Assembly: GCA_038502055.1 (NCBI GenBank)
Contig: JAXRKN010000042.1
Location: 2,542,001 to 2,606,000 of the forward strand
Direction: 5' to 3'
From: Tanytarsus gracilentus
Lineage: Eukaryota > Arthropoda > Insecta > Diptera > Chironomidae
DNA: 64,000 nucleotides
In this document: positions 10,413 through 26,868 of the stretch, piece by piece
How positions within the stretch are numbered: the stretch's first letter is position 1
How the letters are laid out: every line of letters begins with the position of its first letter
Program-made: the position numbers and the translations under genes
Notes under the pieces: model-generated
Seen by the model: the letters and a program-made list of their open reading frames with translations, nothing else
The model's database searches: none
Told to the model about the DNA's origin: nothing

Positions 10413-11328
10413 TACTACTGATTTACTGATTTACTTATTCAATTTTTAAAGGTTTTTATACTAATATGCCAAGTTTGAACATATATATGTATAGATGAAA
10501 TGAGAGGGATTCCTATGTAAACTGATAAGCTTTCACTGATAAGCTTGATTGGCGAAAGCGTCGTCACCACTCTGAGTTAAGGGACTGAAAAAATCTGCAC
10601 ACGCCACCAGGCTAACTAATTTTTTTTAAAGCATTCGATACACACCAAAATTAATCACTTGAATTAAAAGTAAAAAATGTTTCAAAACCCACACGTGAGT
10701 GTTGCCCACTTGTAACAGATCTGTATTGAAAAGTTATTGTAACAAATTTTTTTGTGAGAATTTTTGGAGTCAGAGAAACATCAATTTCAATCGATTCCTG
10801 ATGCAATTACGAGTTCGACGAGGTACAAAAAGCGTAGTTATTTTCAGGAGGAGACAGTAAACGTAAGGAAGCACTGCGTTGCAATATTTAAATTTATTCT
10901 CAACGGTTCTAATGTATTTTTAGTGCTTTCTCTTTCTCCGGAACACTCAAATGTAATTTTTGTAGTTTTTTTTTTGTAATTGCTAATCTCTGCTGTCGAA
11001 AAAAAGATTTGATTCACAATTGTTCACAAAATCTCTAAATTATTTAAAATTATAAATTAAGTATGTATTAGAACAAAAAGATTAAATAGTGGGCAATTTG
11101 TCTAGGTCAAAAAATATTGGGAGATTGTGAGGAACATTTAATTAATCTTTCAAAACACTTTACATATAAATATTTAACACACTTTATCACTGTATTGACG
11201 AGCAAAAAATTTACTAGTCAAAATTTAATCAAAAACCAAAGGTTAATTTTAAGAACATTTTTTTATTACTCTCTTCATTCTTAACAAATCATAAAAATAT
11301 TGAATGAAGATGACGGTGAAGTAAGACA
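10413..11328. other. Intergenic, one dispersed repeat copy
   Basis: 10783-10845 carries a diverged copy of the repeat unit found in tandem at 48325-48627 (CAATCGATTCCTGAT, then ACGAGTTCGACGAGGTAC). No other gene is seen. Confidence 0.45.
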
Positions 11329-11598
11329 TTAACCCGATTGAGGTGCCGCACTAGCTGGTGGAGGTGGTGGTTTATTCGGAAACGCTCCAGCTCCTTTAAC
11401 TACAGTGCCAATACCGTTCCAAAGTTGATTAAAATCAAATTGAGGAGCCGCATCGACAAAAATCTAATAAAAAATTTAATTGTTTAAGTAATTATTTTAT
11501 TCCTTAAACAATAAATTATGGACTCGGTATCAATTTTTTTTTCTCCTTACCATTGCAGCAAAACAGCTCAATAAAACAACAAAAATTAAAGTTTTCAT
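11329..11598 (-). CDS. Short secreted peptide gene, proline-rich tail
   Basis: Two exons, 11551-11598 and 11329-11463 (minus), encode a 60-residue precursor. The first exon is MKTLIFVVLLSCFAAM, a signal peptide continued by IFVDA from exon 2. The mature part is about 39 residues: APQFDFNQLWNGIGTVVKG followed by a Pro/Ala/Ser-rich end (NKPPPPPASAAPQSG). There are no mature cysteines. An amphipathic, glycine-containing middle and a small size are typical of insect effector or antimicrobial peptides, but no family is recognised and the function is unknown. It sits beside the glycine-zipper gene, in the same orientation and with the same promoter layout, suggesting shared regulation. Confidence 0.65.
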
Positions 11599-11637
11599 TT
11601 TAATATTTTTCAACCTCGTAGATGAGTAGTTAAAATT

Positions 11638-11723
11638 TGACTGATATGTTCTCACTGTTAAGTGAAATCTTTTTATATTAAATTTCATTTAAAATAATCT
11701 TCAATGTGTTAGCGACTAAATAA
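11638..11723 (-). promoter_or_regulatory. Promoter of the 60-residue peptide gene
   Basis: Minus-strand order: conserved block (TTTAGTCGC, ACATTGAAGATTATTTTA; 11691-11716), TATAAAA (11671-11677), then an initiator TCAGT (11640-11644). Upstream block and TATA region match those at 10340-10412 and the orphan copy at 13767-13849. Confidence 0.55.
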
Positions 11724-12000
11724 AAGTCCGTAAAAATTTATTTATAAATCTTCTTCACAAAACGAAAATGTGGGGCTTTATATTAAATTTACTGAGTGTT
11801 GACTTATAATCTTGCTTTCTAAAGAAATCAACACATAATTTTAAAGGAATTCCCAACAAGTTCGAGATAAGAAAGTAAAAGATGAAATTTTTTGTGACGA
11901 CATTTTTAGCAAGGGGTCTTTATTCATTCAAATTGTTGCGGACACAAAACCTAATTGCATCTGTGTGAAAAAAGCTTAATAATATCGCACTGGTTTTTTC

Positions 12001-12160
12001 TTTTTTTGGGAAAATTCTGAAAAGCTCAGTTCGTGTAATTTTCTCTCAAGTTCCGAGAAAAAGAAAAACGAGAGAAATAACAAAAAATTTATAGAGCAAA
12101 AAATAAATTATAAACAATATTTGAATATTTTGAAAGAAATTCTTTACATTTTGTCGAGAA
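12001..12160 (+). promoter_or_regulatory. Truncated Costars copy 3 promoter
   Basis: Duplicate of the copy 1 and 2 leader, with the initiator TCAGTT at 12026-12031. Homology starts at about 11996, so the CRE-like palindrome found about 120 bases further upstream in copies 1 and 2 is missing here. Confidence 0.4.
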
Positions 12161-13455
12161 TGGACGATAAAAGTCATGAAAAATCATCAAGTGAAAATAA
12201 TGTGGTAAGGAGATGATCATATAACACGTGAAAAGATGATTTTTCGTGAAAATTTAGTTTGAATATTAAGTTTCAAGTTATTTCCTCTCTCTCGGATCTA
12301 TAAACTCATAATTTAACTCCATAGACAGCCTTGAGGCATCCGCAAAGGTTCAACTTTAAAACTAATTTTTGTTTGGAACGAAAAAATTTTCATAAAATTT
12401 CCGTGACGCTTAAAAGTGAAAACAAATAGAAAAGAGAGTCGCAGTTTGCTTCTCTTAACGTAAACACACAGATGCGATGAAAAAAAAATATTTTCACTTT
12501 TTCCATTGAAAATGCTTTCGTTTATCCTTACTATAAACAAACAGAGTAGTATGTTGTATGTGAGTAAGGCTCCACTTGGAAAAATCATAAATTCAATTGG
12601 AATTTTCCTGGTAGAAAAATTTATTAATGTGTTAATCCAACTTTTTACAAGAAAATTTTAATCTTCACTCATTTTTTTTTCAAAACATAAAAATTCTCAA
12701 GTAAAATTTTTAGGGCATGATTTAAATTTTAAACATCGTGAAAAGAAACTATTTTTTGAAAGTTAAGAAGTTAATGTTTTAATATAAAATCGTGAAACTA
12801 TAAAAATAATAAGCTTAAAACTGATGAGTCTATTTTTTTGGATTTTACAAAATATTTCTCTTAAAATTTTTTTAAGGAATTTTCAATGACCTCAAAAGTC
12901 GATAAATTAAACCAAAAACTCAATGAGCACAGGAGCAAACAGGCAAAAAATCCTTTCAGTGCTTCAAACAATGAAGATACAAAGGAATTGACAGCTGAAG
13001 AATATGGAAGGTAAATTTTTATATTTTATTAAAAAATTAAATTTGTCTTGAAATTTAATCTTATTAGACCACAAGCCGGTTCCCTCACTGAAGCACGTGG
13101 CAAGGAAGCGAATCTTCAAGTTTATAACGAAATAATTGAACTGTGTCATGTCATTCACGTGAATGGCAAACGATCCCAACGCAATGCTAATTTGCGTGAA
13201 ATTAAATTTGGCGAGCTTTTTGAAATTTACGTCTATATCAGCAACAAAGTCGTCGGTTTACTGCTCCGTGCTAGAAAATATGAGCTTTTAACATTTGAAG
13301 GCGAAATGTTGTTTCAAAATTTTCATGATAATGTGCCGATCACCCTGCTCCATCCGATGTGTGATATAAAAAAGGTTTTTAGTGTAAAGAAAAATGAAGT
13401 TAAAAAACGTGGATGTAAAGTGGTTCTCAAAGATGAATTTAGGAAATTTTTTTAA
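12160..13455 (+). CDS. Costars-domain protein, ABRA/STARS-like, copy 3
   Basis: Three exons, 12160-12204, 12877-13010 and 13068-13455, encode 188 residues in frame. The Costars domain (about residues 60-153) keeps PQAGSLTEARG, IIELCHVI, FGELFEIYVYISNKVVGLLL and RARKYELLTFEGEMLFQ. Compared with copy 1 it has several conservative changes and an extra C-terminal tail, KDEFRKFF, created because the copy 1 stop position is read through by sequence change. Exons 1 and 2 and intron 1 are near-identical to copy 2, so those two separated most recently. Expected role is cytoplasmic actin binding or regulation, by family. The gene retains the initiator but lacks the CRE-like upstream site, so its expression may differ from copy 1. 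Confidence 0.87.
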
Positions 13456-13766
13456 AGACCAAGAAAGTAATTTTTTTAATTAAATTAAAGAGATTTTACA
13501 AAAATAAGAAATTCCTATAAAATGTTATTAACCAAAACGTACAAAACAGATTTACTCTTTAAAATGTTAAGTCTTTGAATGGTTCTGTGGAACAAAAATA
13601 TGCTGATGCGTTAGACATCAAACCCGTTTGTGACGAAAATTTAATATATTTTAAATATAAGTATAGTTTTTGTGTACAATAGTGTACTTTGGGCAGAGAT
13701 TTAAATTTTATTTGTATGAGGATTTTTGATTTTTAACGGTAATATTAGGGCATGTCCCTGGTTCTA

Positions 13767-13849
13767 GATGAGTAAATAAAATTTGACTGTAGGCTTTTAT
13801 TATTAAGTGAAATCTTTTTATATTCAATGTGTTATAGCGACAAAATAAA
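13767..13849 (-). promoter_or_regulatory. Orphan copy of the secreted-peptide promoter
   Basis: This block repeats the peptide-gene promoter and leader (GATGAGTA, AAAATTTGACTG, AAGTGAAATCTTTTTATAT, TTCAATGTGTTA, GCGAC). On the minus strand no start codon, signal peptide or second exon follows to its left. It appears to be a relic carried by the segmental duplication after loss of the peptide-coding part. Confidence 0.5.
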
Positions 13850-14027
13850 TATACTCGAAATTTTTAAAGAATTCCGTTAATTTTGATATAAGCAGAGTCT
13901 CAATACAGCACTCATTTAAGGTGAAAATGGCATCTAATTTAAAGAAATACCCTGGATATACCCCTCTTTAAAGTGACTTAAATCTTTATTTCAGTGTCAT
14001 TACAATTTAGAATAAAATTTAAACTCT

Positions 14028-17000
14028 TCACCACAGTCCGCTTCCGACGTCGTTGATATCTATTCCTAGCATGGCTAAATCATCCATATCCTCGTTCTTA
14101 ATCTTCTCGTCAGACTCCTCCTTGATGCTGTCATTTTTGTCGTTGGTTTTTTTATCAGATTTTTTAGAGATTTTCGGCGGTGCTGGAACCGGCTGAATGT
14201 CATAATTTCCATACAACTGTGACAACTCATCGGCCATTATCATCTGAGGACCGTCGGAATCAACAGGCATCGCTACAGGCATGGGAACTTCTTGAATTGC
14301 TGGCTCAATAACAACTGGCTTAAGTTGGCTATCGCCATCGAAGAGAATGTCTAAAGTCTCTTGCAAGTCTTTTGGAAGCGGGCCTTTGCGCATCATTGGT
14401 GCATCGCTTATTGGCTTTGGAATAAATTCAGTGTCATTTGGATTTTCGGGATCGAGACCTGGTGGAGCGTCTGATTGCTCCTCACTAACAACCGGCTGAA
14501 CGGGTTGAGCTGCTGAATTCATCATGGCCGTAAATTGCATTGGATCTGGCATCAGGTCATTCCAATCTTCATGTCGGTTTTTCTCTTCGAGCGACTCAGC
14601 ACTATTGATTTGCTTTTCTTCGCTCTTTTCCTTCGGCGGAGTTTCACTTCTCTTTTCAACGATCAATTGTTTCTTAAAAACGGGCATTCTACCAATGAGT
14701 GGCATTTTTTTGGATACATTAGCGAGTGCCGATGAGCTCGATGAAATTGTAGACTCTTCTTTCTTGGTAATGACATACGAGCGTGTTGGTTGCTTCTTCT
14801 CCTCTCTCAATGGCGGCAAACGAGGTTCTGTTGGAAATATTATTTGGGGTCTATTGAAACGAGGCGATCTTGAGCGACTTCTCGAATAGCGACGACCATA
14901 GCGTGGGGATCTGCGGCGATCTGTTTAATTTAAAAAAAATTATTTGATATAATTTAAATTAAAAAACTATCATTTACCTCTATCCCTCGAGTTTGATCTA
15001 CGACGGTCTCTTGAATTTGACCTGCGACGTGGCGAGTTTTTTGATCTCGAGCGACTCTTTCGTTGACGAAAATTTCGTTCATTTCTTCTTTCTTTCGATC
15101 GACTGCGATCTCTTGATTTTCTGCGCGAAGAAGAAGAAGAAGATACTTGAGGAGGTGGCGGTGCAACCAGTTTTTCACTTTCCTGCTTATTTTGCTTATA
15201 TCGTCCTTTAAGATTTTCCAGCAAACGCTTTTCCTCCTGCGAAATTATCGGCTCAACTGTGCTCCACTGATTAATCAATTGCTCATCTTTTTTTGTCTCC
15301 TTTGATGCGTTTTGCGATATGGCTGGCGGTGGTGGGATTGGCGGCTTATTTGGATCAAGTGACACCATTGTCCATCCTGTCTTTTCATTTTCACCTGGTC
15401 CGCCTTTGTTCAAGAGATTTCTCATCGCAACACGAATCGAATTTTTACTCTCATTATTACTTTCATTCTTCTTACTGTCTGATGATGTCGATGAACTATC
15501 TGAATTATCATCGGAATCACTCGATGAAGATGAATGCTTTTTCTTTTTGCCACGCTTACGCTTCTTCTTGCCGTCCTTCTTACTTTTCTTCTTTTTCTTC
15601 TTGTCGAGAAGTTTTTTGTCGTTTGATTCCTGCGGATTCGCGAGGGAATTTTTCTGATGCTTCTCAACAATTAAATCCAGGCCACCGAAATTTTCAAACG
15701 CTTTATTTCGAGCTTCCAGCCATTTCTCCTCAAACTTGGGCTCTTTTTCGATAAATTTCTGAAATATTAAACTTTATTAAATTAAATTAGTCATTAAAAT
15801 AAATTTAAAACTTACCGAATATCGTTCAGCATGAATTGCACTTTTTAAATGCAAAGACGTACACCAAGGATCGCCCATAAACATCTCGCAGAGCTTACAA
15901 AACCATGCAGTCGTTGGTTCGAAGAATTGAAGACCCTTGATTGGTGCCCTTTTTGTTGGCGCATCCGCATAACTTGGAACTTCATTCATCTTTTGGAAGC
16001 TTGCACGCCATGGCGCTTCATTTGTACGATTAGCAATTTTGTCGAGATGTTCTTTCGTATGCAAATGATTTAAGTAATCTTGAGCGGTTTTCGGAAATGC
16101 TTGACATGGCTTACACCAGTGAAGCTCAGGATCGTAGTAAATGAAGTTTACTTTTTGTTTCCTAAATTAAAATTTATTAAATATAAAAATTTAAATTATT
16201 AAAAATAATTTTACTTCTCTTCGACTTCTTTCTTTTTTCCTTTCATGCTCTCCAAAAGTTTACTTTTAATTCGCTCGGGTGATGAATCAGAGTCGGATTT
16301 CTTGCGATTTCCTTCTTCCTCCAAGTCCTTGCCAATAATTCCATTCAGCATATCGATGACGTTAAGGATCTCTGACAATTTCGATGAGATTTGAGCCTGG
16401 AAGTGGAAATAAATTTGGAGTTAGTAAATTATGTCCAGCGAGAGATTTTATGTCAAATTTAATGTGTAAAACCTTGAAAGATTTTTTATATTAAGTTTTA
16501 TCAATAAGAGTCTATTGAATTCAAGGGTTGTCTTCCTATCTCTATGTGTGCGACATCTCATCCACTATCCACGCCAAAGGGGGACTCTCTTAAAAGCTAA
16601 CTTTACACATTTTTTTCCCTATTTGAAATTTCGTGCAATGTAATTCACTGCATAAAATTTTCACAATTAATTTTTACAATAAATCTTCATTTTTATATCT
16701 AATCGCCGATCCTCGATAGATGAGCATCTATATCAAATTCAATTCTCGACACACATAAACTCAATCTATAATCGAACTTACGATATTGAGTATCAAATTT
16801 TATAATTTTCACTTAAAATCCACTAAAAAAGAAAGAAAAGCATTTCGTTTGTATCATAAAGGGGGGAGAGGGAAAGTTCAATGACAGTCTCAAATGTAAA
16901 TTTTAAATTTTCTAACTTGAGTCTGCCATAAAATGAGATCAGGTGAATTTTTAAGTCATAGCTTATGTGCAGTTTTTTTCAAAAAATTCCACACACAAAA

Positions 17001-17945
17001 CAGAATTAAATTTTTTGTACGTTTCTAGAGATTTACCTGGAGCTTATCATTTTCCTTAATAAATGCATTTGTCTTTGGCGACGGTGAACGCTTTCCGTGT
17101 CCATCGAGCAATCCAGATTTTTGTTCTTTGAGCATTTTCAATTCGCGTTTCATTTTTTCTGAGCGACTTATGTACTGGTCACGTTGCTTCTTAAGTCCTT
17201 CACGTTGACGCTTTTTCTCTTCAGCAATAGCAGCTGTAAATTAATTTGGTTTAAAATAAATTTAAATTTAATACAATAATTTGCTTTACCTTCACGTCTC
17301 AATTTATCCTCTTCGGGTTCGGACATTATTGGTGCCTGTGATGTCTGCCATTCGGACATTCCTGGTGGTGCAGGGCAATTCATTGAGAAATTGGGTGCCG
17401 GTGGCGGATAGGAGGGCTGAAAATCATAAGTATTGAATTGAGCCATTGAGCCAGGAAATTGAGGAACTCCGTAGTTTCCATATGCTTCGTTTCCGTATGC
17501 AATTGGTGCCGTTTGCTGATGTTGTTGTTGTTGAGAAAAGTCATTAGGTCGATTTGGCGATGCACTGCGAGACCTTCGATGATCATGCTCATCATATCTC
17601 CTCCTGTCGAATCGACCGCGAGACGTGCTGCGAGATCTCCTGTTATTGAATCGATCGCGATTGAATCCTCTTCCGCCGCCACGAAAGGGAGGCGACCGAC
17701 GATTGAATCTTTAATAAAAATAAGATCCAGTTAGTTACTTTTTATGTTTTAAAACATCCAGCAACTCACCTTCTCCCACCACGAAAACCCCCACTCCATC
17801 CCGGCCTCAAAGGACTGACCGAACGGCTTCTGGATCTCCTTACATTCCTCGAACGCGAACGACTCCTTGTCCTACGACGTCTAACGCGATCCCTCGAAGA
17901 TCCGCGATCAATCGATTTTGATCTTTTCCTCGCTTCATCTTCCAT
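14028..17945 (-). CDS. SR-rich protein with two matrin-type zinc fingers, ZNF318-like
   Basis: Seven exons on the minus strand: 17770-17945, 17290-17708, 17037-17233, 16215-16396, 15816-16161, 14978-15758 and 14028-14920. Frame is kept at every junction, giving 997 residues. The N-terminus (1 to about 130) is Arg/Ser rich. A charged coiled-coil-like stretch follows (about 200-320). Two U1/matrin-type C-x2-C-x12-H-x5-H fingers lie at C341-H363 and C413-H435. Next come Lys-rich and Ser/Asp-rich runs, polyproline (PPIPPPPA), a second RS region and an acidic end, DDLAMLGIDINDVGSGLW. This layout resembles ZNF318, a nuclear RNA-associated cofactor; the name is tentative. RS domains with U1-type fingers point to a nuclear role in splicing or transcription. 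Its 3' end is duplicated at 7013-7215. Confidence 0.85.
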
Positions 17946-18550
17946 ATTTTTTTATTTTTCTTCGAAAGAAAATTTTAAATTCACTTTTCAACTTCAAATC
18001 GACACTATATCAACTCACAAACACTTTATGGTCGATAATTGAGTGTTTAAATTCAATTATTGACTGCTTTCAAGCGTTAATTTCGCGTATTTTTTGTGAT
18101 AATTTAATTAAAATCGTTTTTTGATGATTAAACACTTTTTCCCCTTATTTTTAAACGCGGGGTTGGCAAAGGAAGCGAAAAAAGTTATGTTTTGTTTATG
18201 TTGTTAAAAGTTGCATTTTGAGGAATTGTTGATGAACGAGATAGTGATTAAATTACGCAAATAGTGTCGTAATTAAATTCCTCATTAAAATCGCTGCAAG
18301 TCATCACGTTTAGAGAGCTAAAATTCAATAAATTAAAAACGAAGTTAAAACCCCGCGACAGGGGGTAATTTTTGTGCAAAAAAGCGCTGTGTCGAAGTTT
18401 AAATTCAGTGCTGAAAATCTTTTCCACAACGATGAACTAATTTTCGTGAAAAATCAGATCAAAAAGGTTTTGTGAGAGGAAAAAAGTCAAGAAAATAGTA
18501 AAAAATACTTTTAAAGTTGAGACTAAAGTGAAGAAAAGAAGTTAAATAAG
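17946..18550. promoter_or_regulatory. Divergent promoter region between the ZNF318-like gene and flw
   Basis: The two start codons are 605 bp apart and point away from each other, so both 5'UTRs and core promoters must lie here unless distal first exons exist. I see no strong TATA box, which fits housekeeping-type promoters of broadly expressed genes. Confidence 0.55.
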
Positions 18551-23984
<5,434 letters not shown>

Positions 23985-26868
23985 AAGTTCGAGTAGAATT
24001 ATGCATTAAAAAATTACGCGTTAGTGGTCACCATACAATCCGAATTATAGCTTAACGGACCACGAGTAATGAGGAAATTCTCAAACAACAAAAATCAAAT
24101 CAAATCTATCTTAAATTTAATAATCAATATTAAGAGAAATTTTCACGCCTCTAGCAAACAACAACAAGAAAAGAAATACTTCATTATGGTTAATTATAGT
24201 TTATATGAAATTTTTTCGTTCGACGAAAAATTGTAAAACTAGTTGATTAAGTAGTTTTCTGGCTCATGATTTACAGCTTCTCCTGTCGCATTTTCCTTTA
24301 TATTAATTCCTGAGTCGTTATCAATTTTTTTTTCAATTATTTTGTAACTTTCTATACTTTACTTAGTCACTTTACCCACCCCATTATGAGTTTAAATAAA
24401 TTTTTTAAAAGTATTTAATTAAACTTAATTTTTAACTTTCTTCTTTTTATTTTGTAGTTTTTCAGTTTTGAATATTTGACCGTTAAAAAAAATCTCTAAA
24501 TAAAATTTTTCTATAAAATCTTTTTCTAATATCTTTGCTCAATGAGAGGACTAATTGTATGTTTCTGTGTGCGCGCACCAAAAAAAAGCGAGAGCAAAAT
24601 TTATTGAAAGCCATTAGAAAGTTATTTGTTTTAAAGAAGCGCAAGAAGATGAAAAATATTTTTTTTACACACAAAACTAATAATCCACACACAACCAACA
24701 TACATATTTGAAAAAAGTCAGATAGGTTAAGATAAAAAAAAACTCTGATAATTTCGAGTTCCTTGAAATCTATCAAAAATAAAATTACAAGATGTCTGAC
24801 ATCGCTGTCCAACCAAGCGAGCGATAGTCTCTATATAAAAAATTACAAAATCATCCCAATATGCAACTTGTAACTTATAATTTTCTAAAAATAAACTAAA
24901 ATGGGCGAGTGGAGGGATTTTAAATCCCTCCGATTAAGATTGCGATTGCGATGAAATGTCATGTAAGCATTATTTTGAGAAATAAAAATTTCCATTCAAA
25001 AAAAATTTAAAAGAAGCCATGACATTTATATTATATTTTATTTATGAGCCAATGCTGCTGCTCTTCGTATTGGTGCGAATTTTCTGTGTGTGTTTGTGAG
25101 ACTACCAACATTTAGCGTTGTGTGGTTAGGGCGCCAAATTGAGGTGATGAGTTTCAAATGTCTGTGGGCTTGACTTTCTTATGTTTCAGATTAACCGCGT
25201 GACCTTGAAGAATTTTGAGGTTAAATTAATAGGTAAGAGGGGTTTGGGTAATAAAAAAGTACAAGCCTGATTTAATAATATGAAAAAAATTTAAAAAATC
25301 AAGAATTTATTCTCTTTTTGTGTCCTTTTATTTTTAAAATTCAAACTCACACTTTTCTCACTAAATAAGTGTTCAAAAATCTTTTTAAGGAAAAAGGCAT
25401 TTCATTCGAAAATTAAACTGCGCCGTATCGCCTTAGCTTAATGAGTAAATTTTTTGTAAATGGTCTATTCCGCGGAGTCAAAACTTTTTCAGGTTGTCAT
25501 GAGCGCGATAATGTTTTGAGAGGTTAATTTATCTAAGTAGGTAAAGATTTTAAGAGTTCTACCTGCTTGGTAGTCTCAATGTTTTAAAAGAGTCTTTATT
25601 AGAGTTAAAAATATATTTAAAATCTTTAGTACAGCTTAAAATTTCAAATTTTCATCGTTATTTAAAGCATTTATTAAATCTTTTCAATTTAGCACCATAA
25701 AAAACGTAAATATTTAAAAATCTCAGGTAGATTTTGCAACTTTTAATCGTCTACCTGCTTTATCCAGTCCTAAAAATCTTCCAAGAATTCCATCATTCTA
25801 AAATTAGCACAAAACGCCTCTTAAAATCTCATAAATTTCAATACATTTCTCTCACTATAACCAAACAATTTTCGACGTGCGTCAGCTACTCTGGAATTAT
25901 CCCATTGAAAGAGCATTGAGAGTTTCAGTTTTCACGCAACAAAATTTTCGATTTTAAAGAGTTAAATTAAAGAATTTGCACATAAAATTGACAAGAATTG
26001 AAGCTGAACATAGTAAATTATCGGGATATATCAAGGATAAGTGAAAAACTACGTGTTAAGTGTGAAAATAGTAAAGATTTATAAAAATCAAGATCGTGAG
26101 ACTACAAGCAGAACTTATTGAATAATTTTTGGGCAAAATTTCGGACAAATTTCGTGAGATTGTGACAAAAGGAAGGAAAGTCGAAACCAAGAGACTCAAA
26201 AATGAGCTCACCATAAGCTATATCGAGCTATAAAAGTGAAAAAATTCAAGAAATAGTCTCGTCATAGGTGTCGTTAGTGTCGCTGTACCTCGATAGTCTC
26301 GTTCATACAATAAAAAGAAAAAACTTCGGCTAAATTCCTCTGTTGGGTCAGCAAGAAAAATCTTCCATCAAGAGCACTCTTGCAAAGACTCAAGACTGGA
26401 TAAATAATTGATTTGAGAGAATCCTCAAAAAATAATAATAAGTGAACTTATGATTAACACTCGCTCGGTTGTGAATGAAAGTAAATAAATATTCTTAAAT
26501 TTTATATATAGAGCGAGAGTGTAAGAAAAAGACAAAGCGAAGCCAATAATTTGTGTGTGGTTTGAAGGTTGTTGAGGCATAAAATACCACTAAAATATTA
26601 GTAAGAGAAAGGAGGATAATATCGATAGTGATCCCTAAGTAATAAAATGCACATTTTTCATGCAATTTTTATTGAGAGCCGAAGCAGTAGCAGCAAAGAT
26701 TGTAAAAGTAGGTAAAAAAACATCAACTTGCACGCAATATTGAGTGAGAGCTGTGAAAAGTACATCATACTTTTGGGCGTGTGTGAGTGTGCAATTTTTT
26801 CATCAAAAAAAAATCAAGCACAACAGGGAAACCATCTCTGCTGTTGATTTCTCGCGCTTCTGAAAGCC
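23985..26868 (+). other. flw 3'UTR, intergenic spacer, and 5'UTR of the next gene
   Basis: 23985 to about 24400 is probable flw 3'UTR. From about 25925, where an initiator-like TCAGTT occurs, to 26868 the sequence is A/G-rich with many short upstream frames, as expected for a long 5'UTR of the gene at 26869. No other gene is seen. Confidence 0.45.

Noticed and set aside
14524..14889. Long plus-strand frame opposite the last ZNF318-like exon
   Set aside because: It is the antisense shadow of a well-supported spliced gene; its Ser/Phe-rich composition mirrors Lys/Glu codons on the other strand.
15293..15754. 153-codon plus-strand frame
   Set aside because: Antisense shadow of the Ser/Lys-rich exon 14978-15758.
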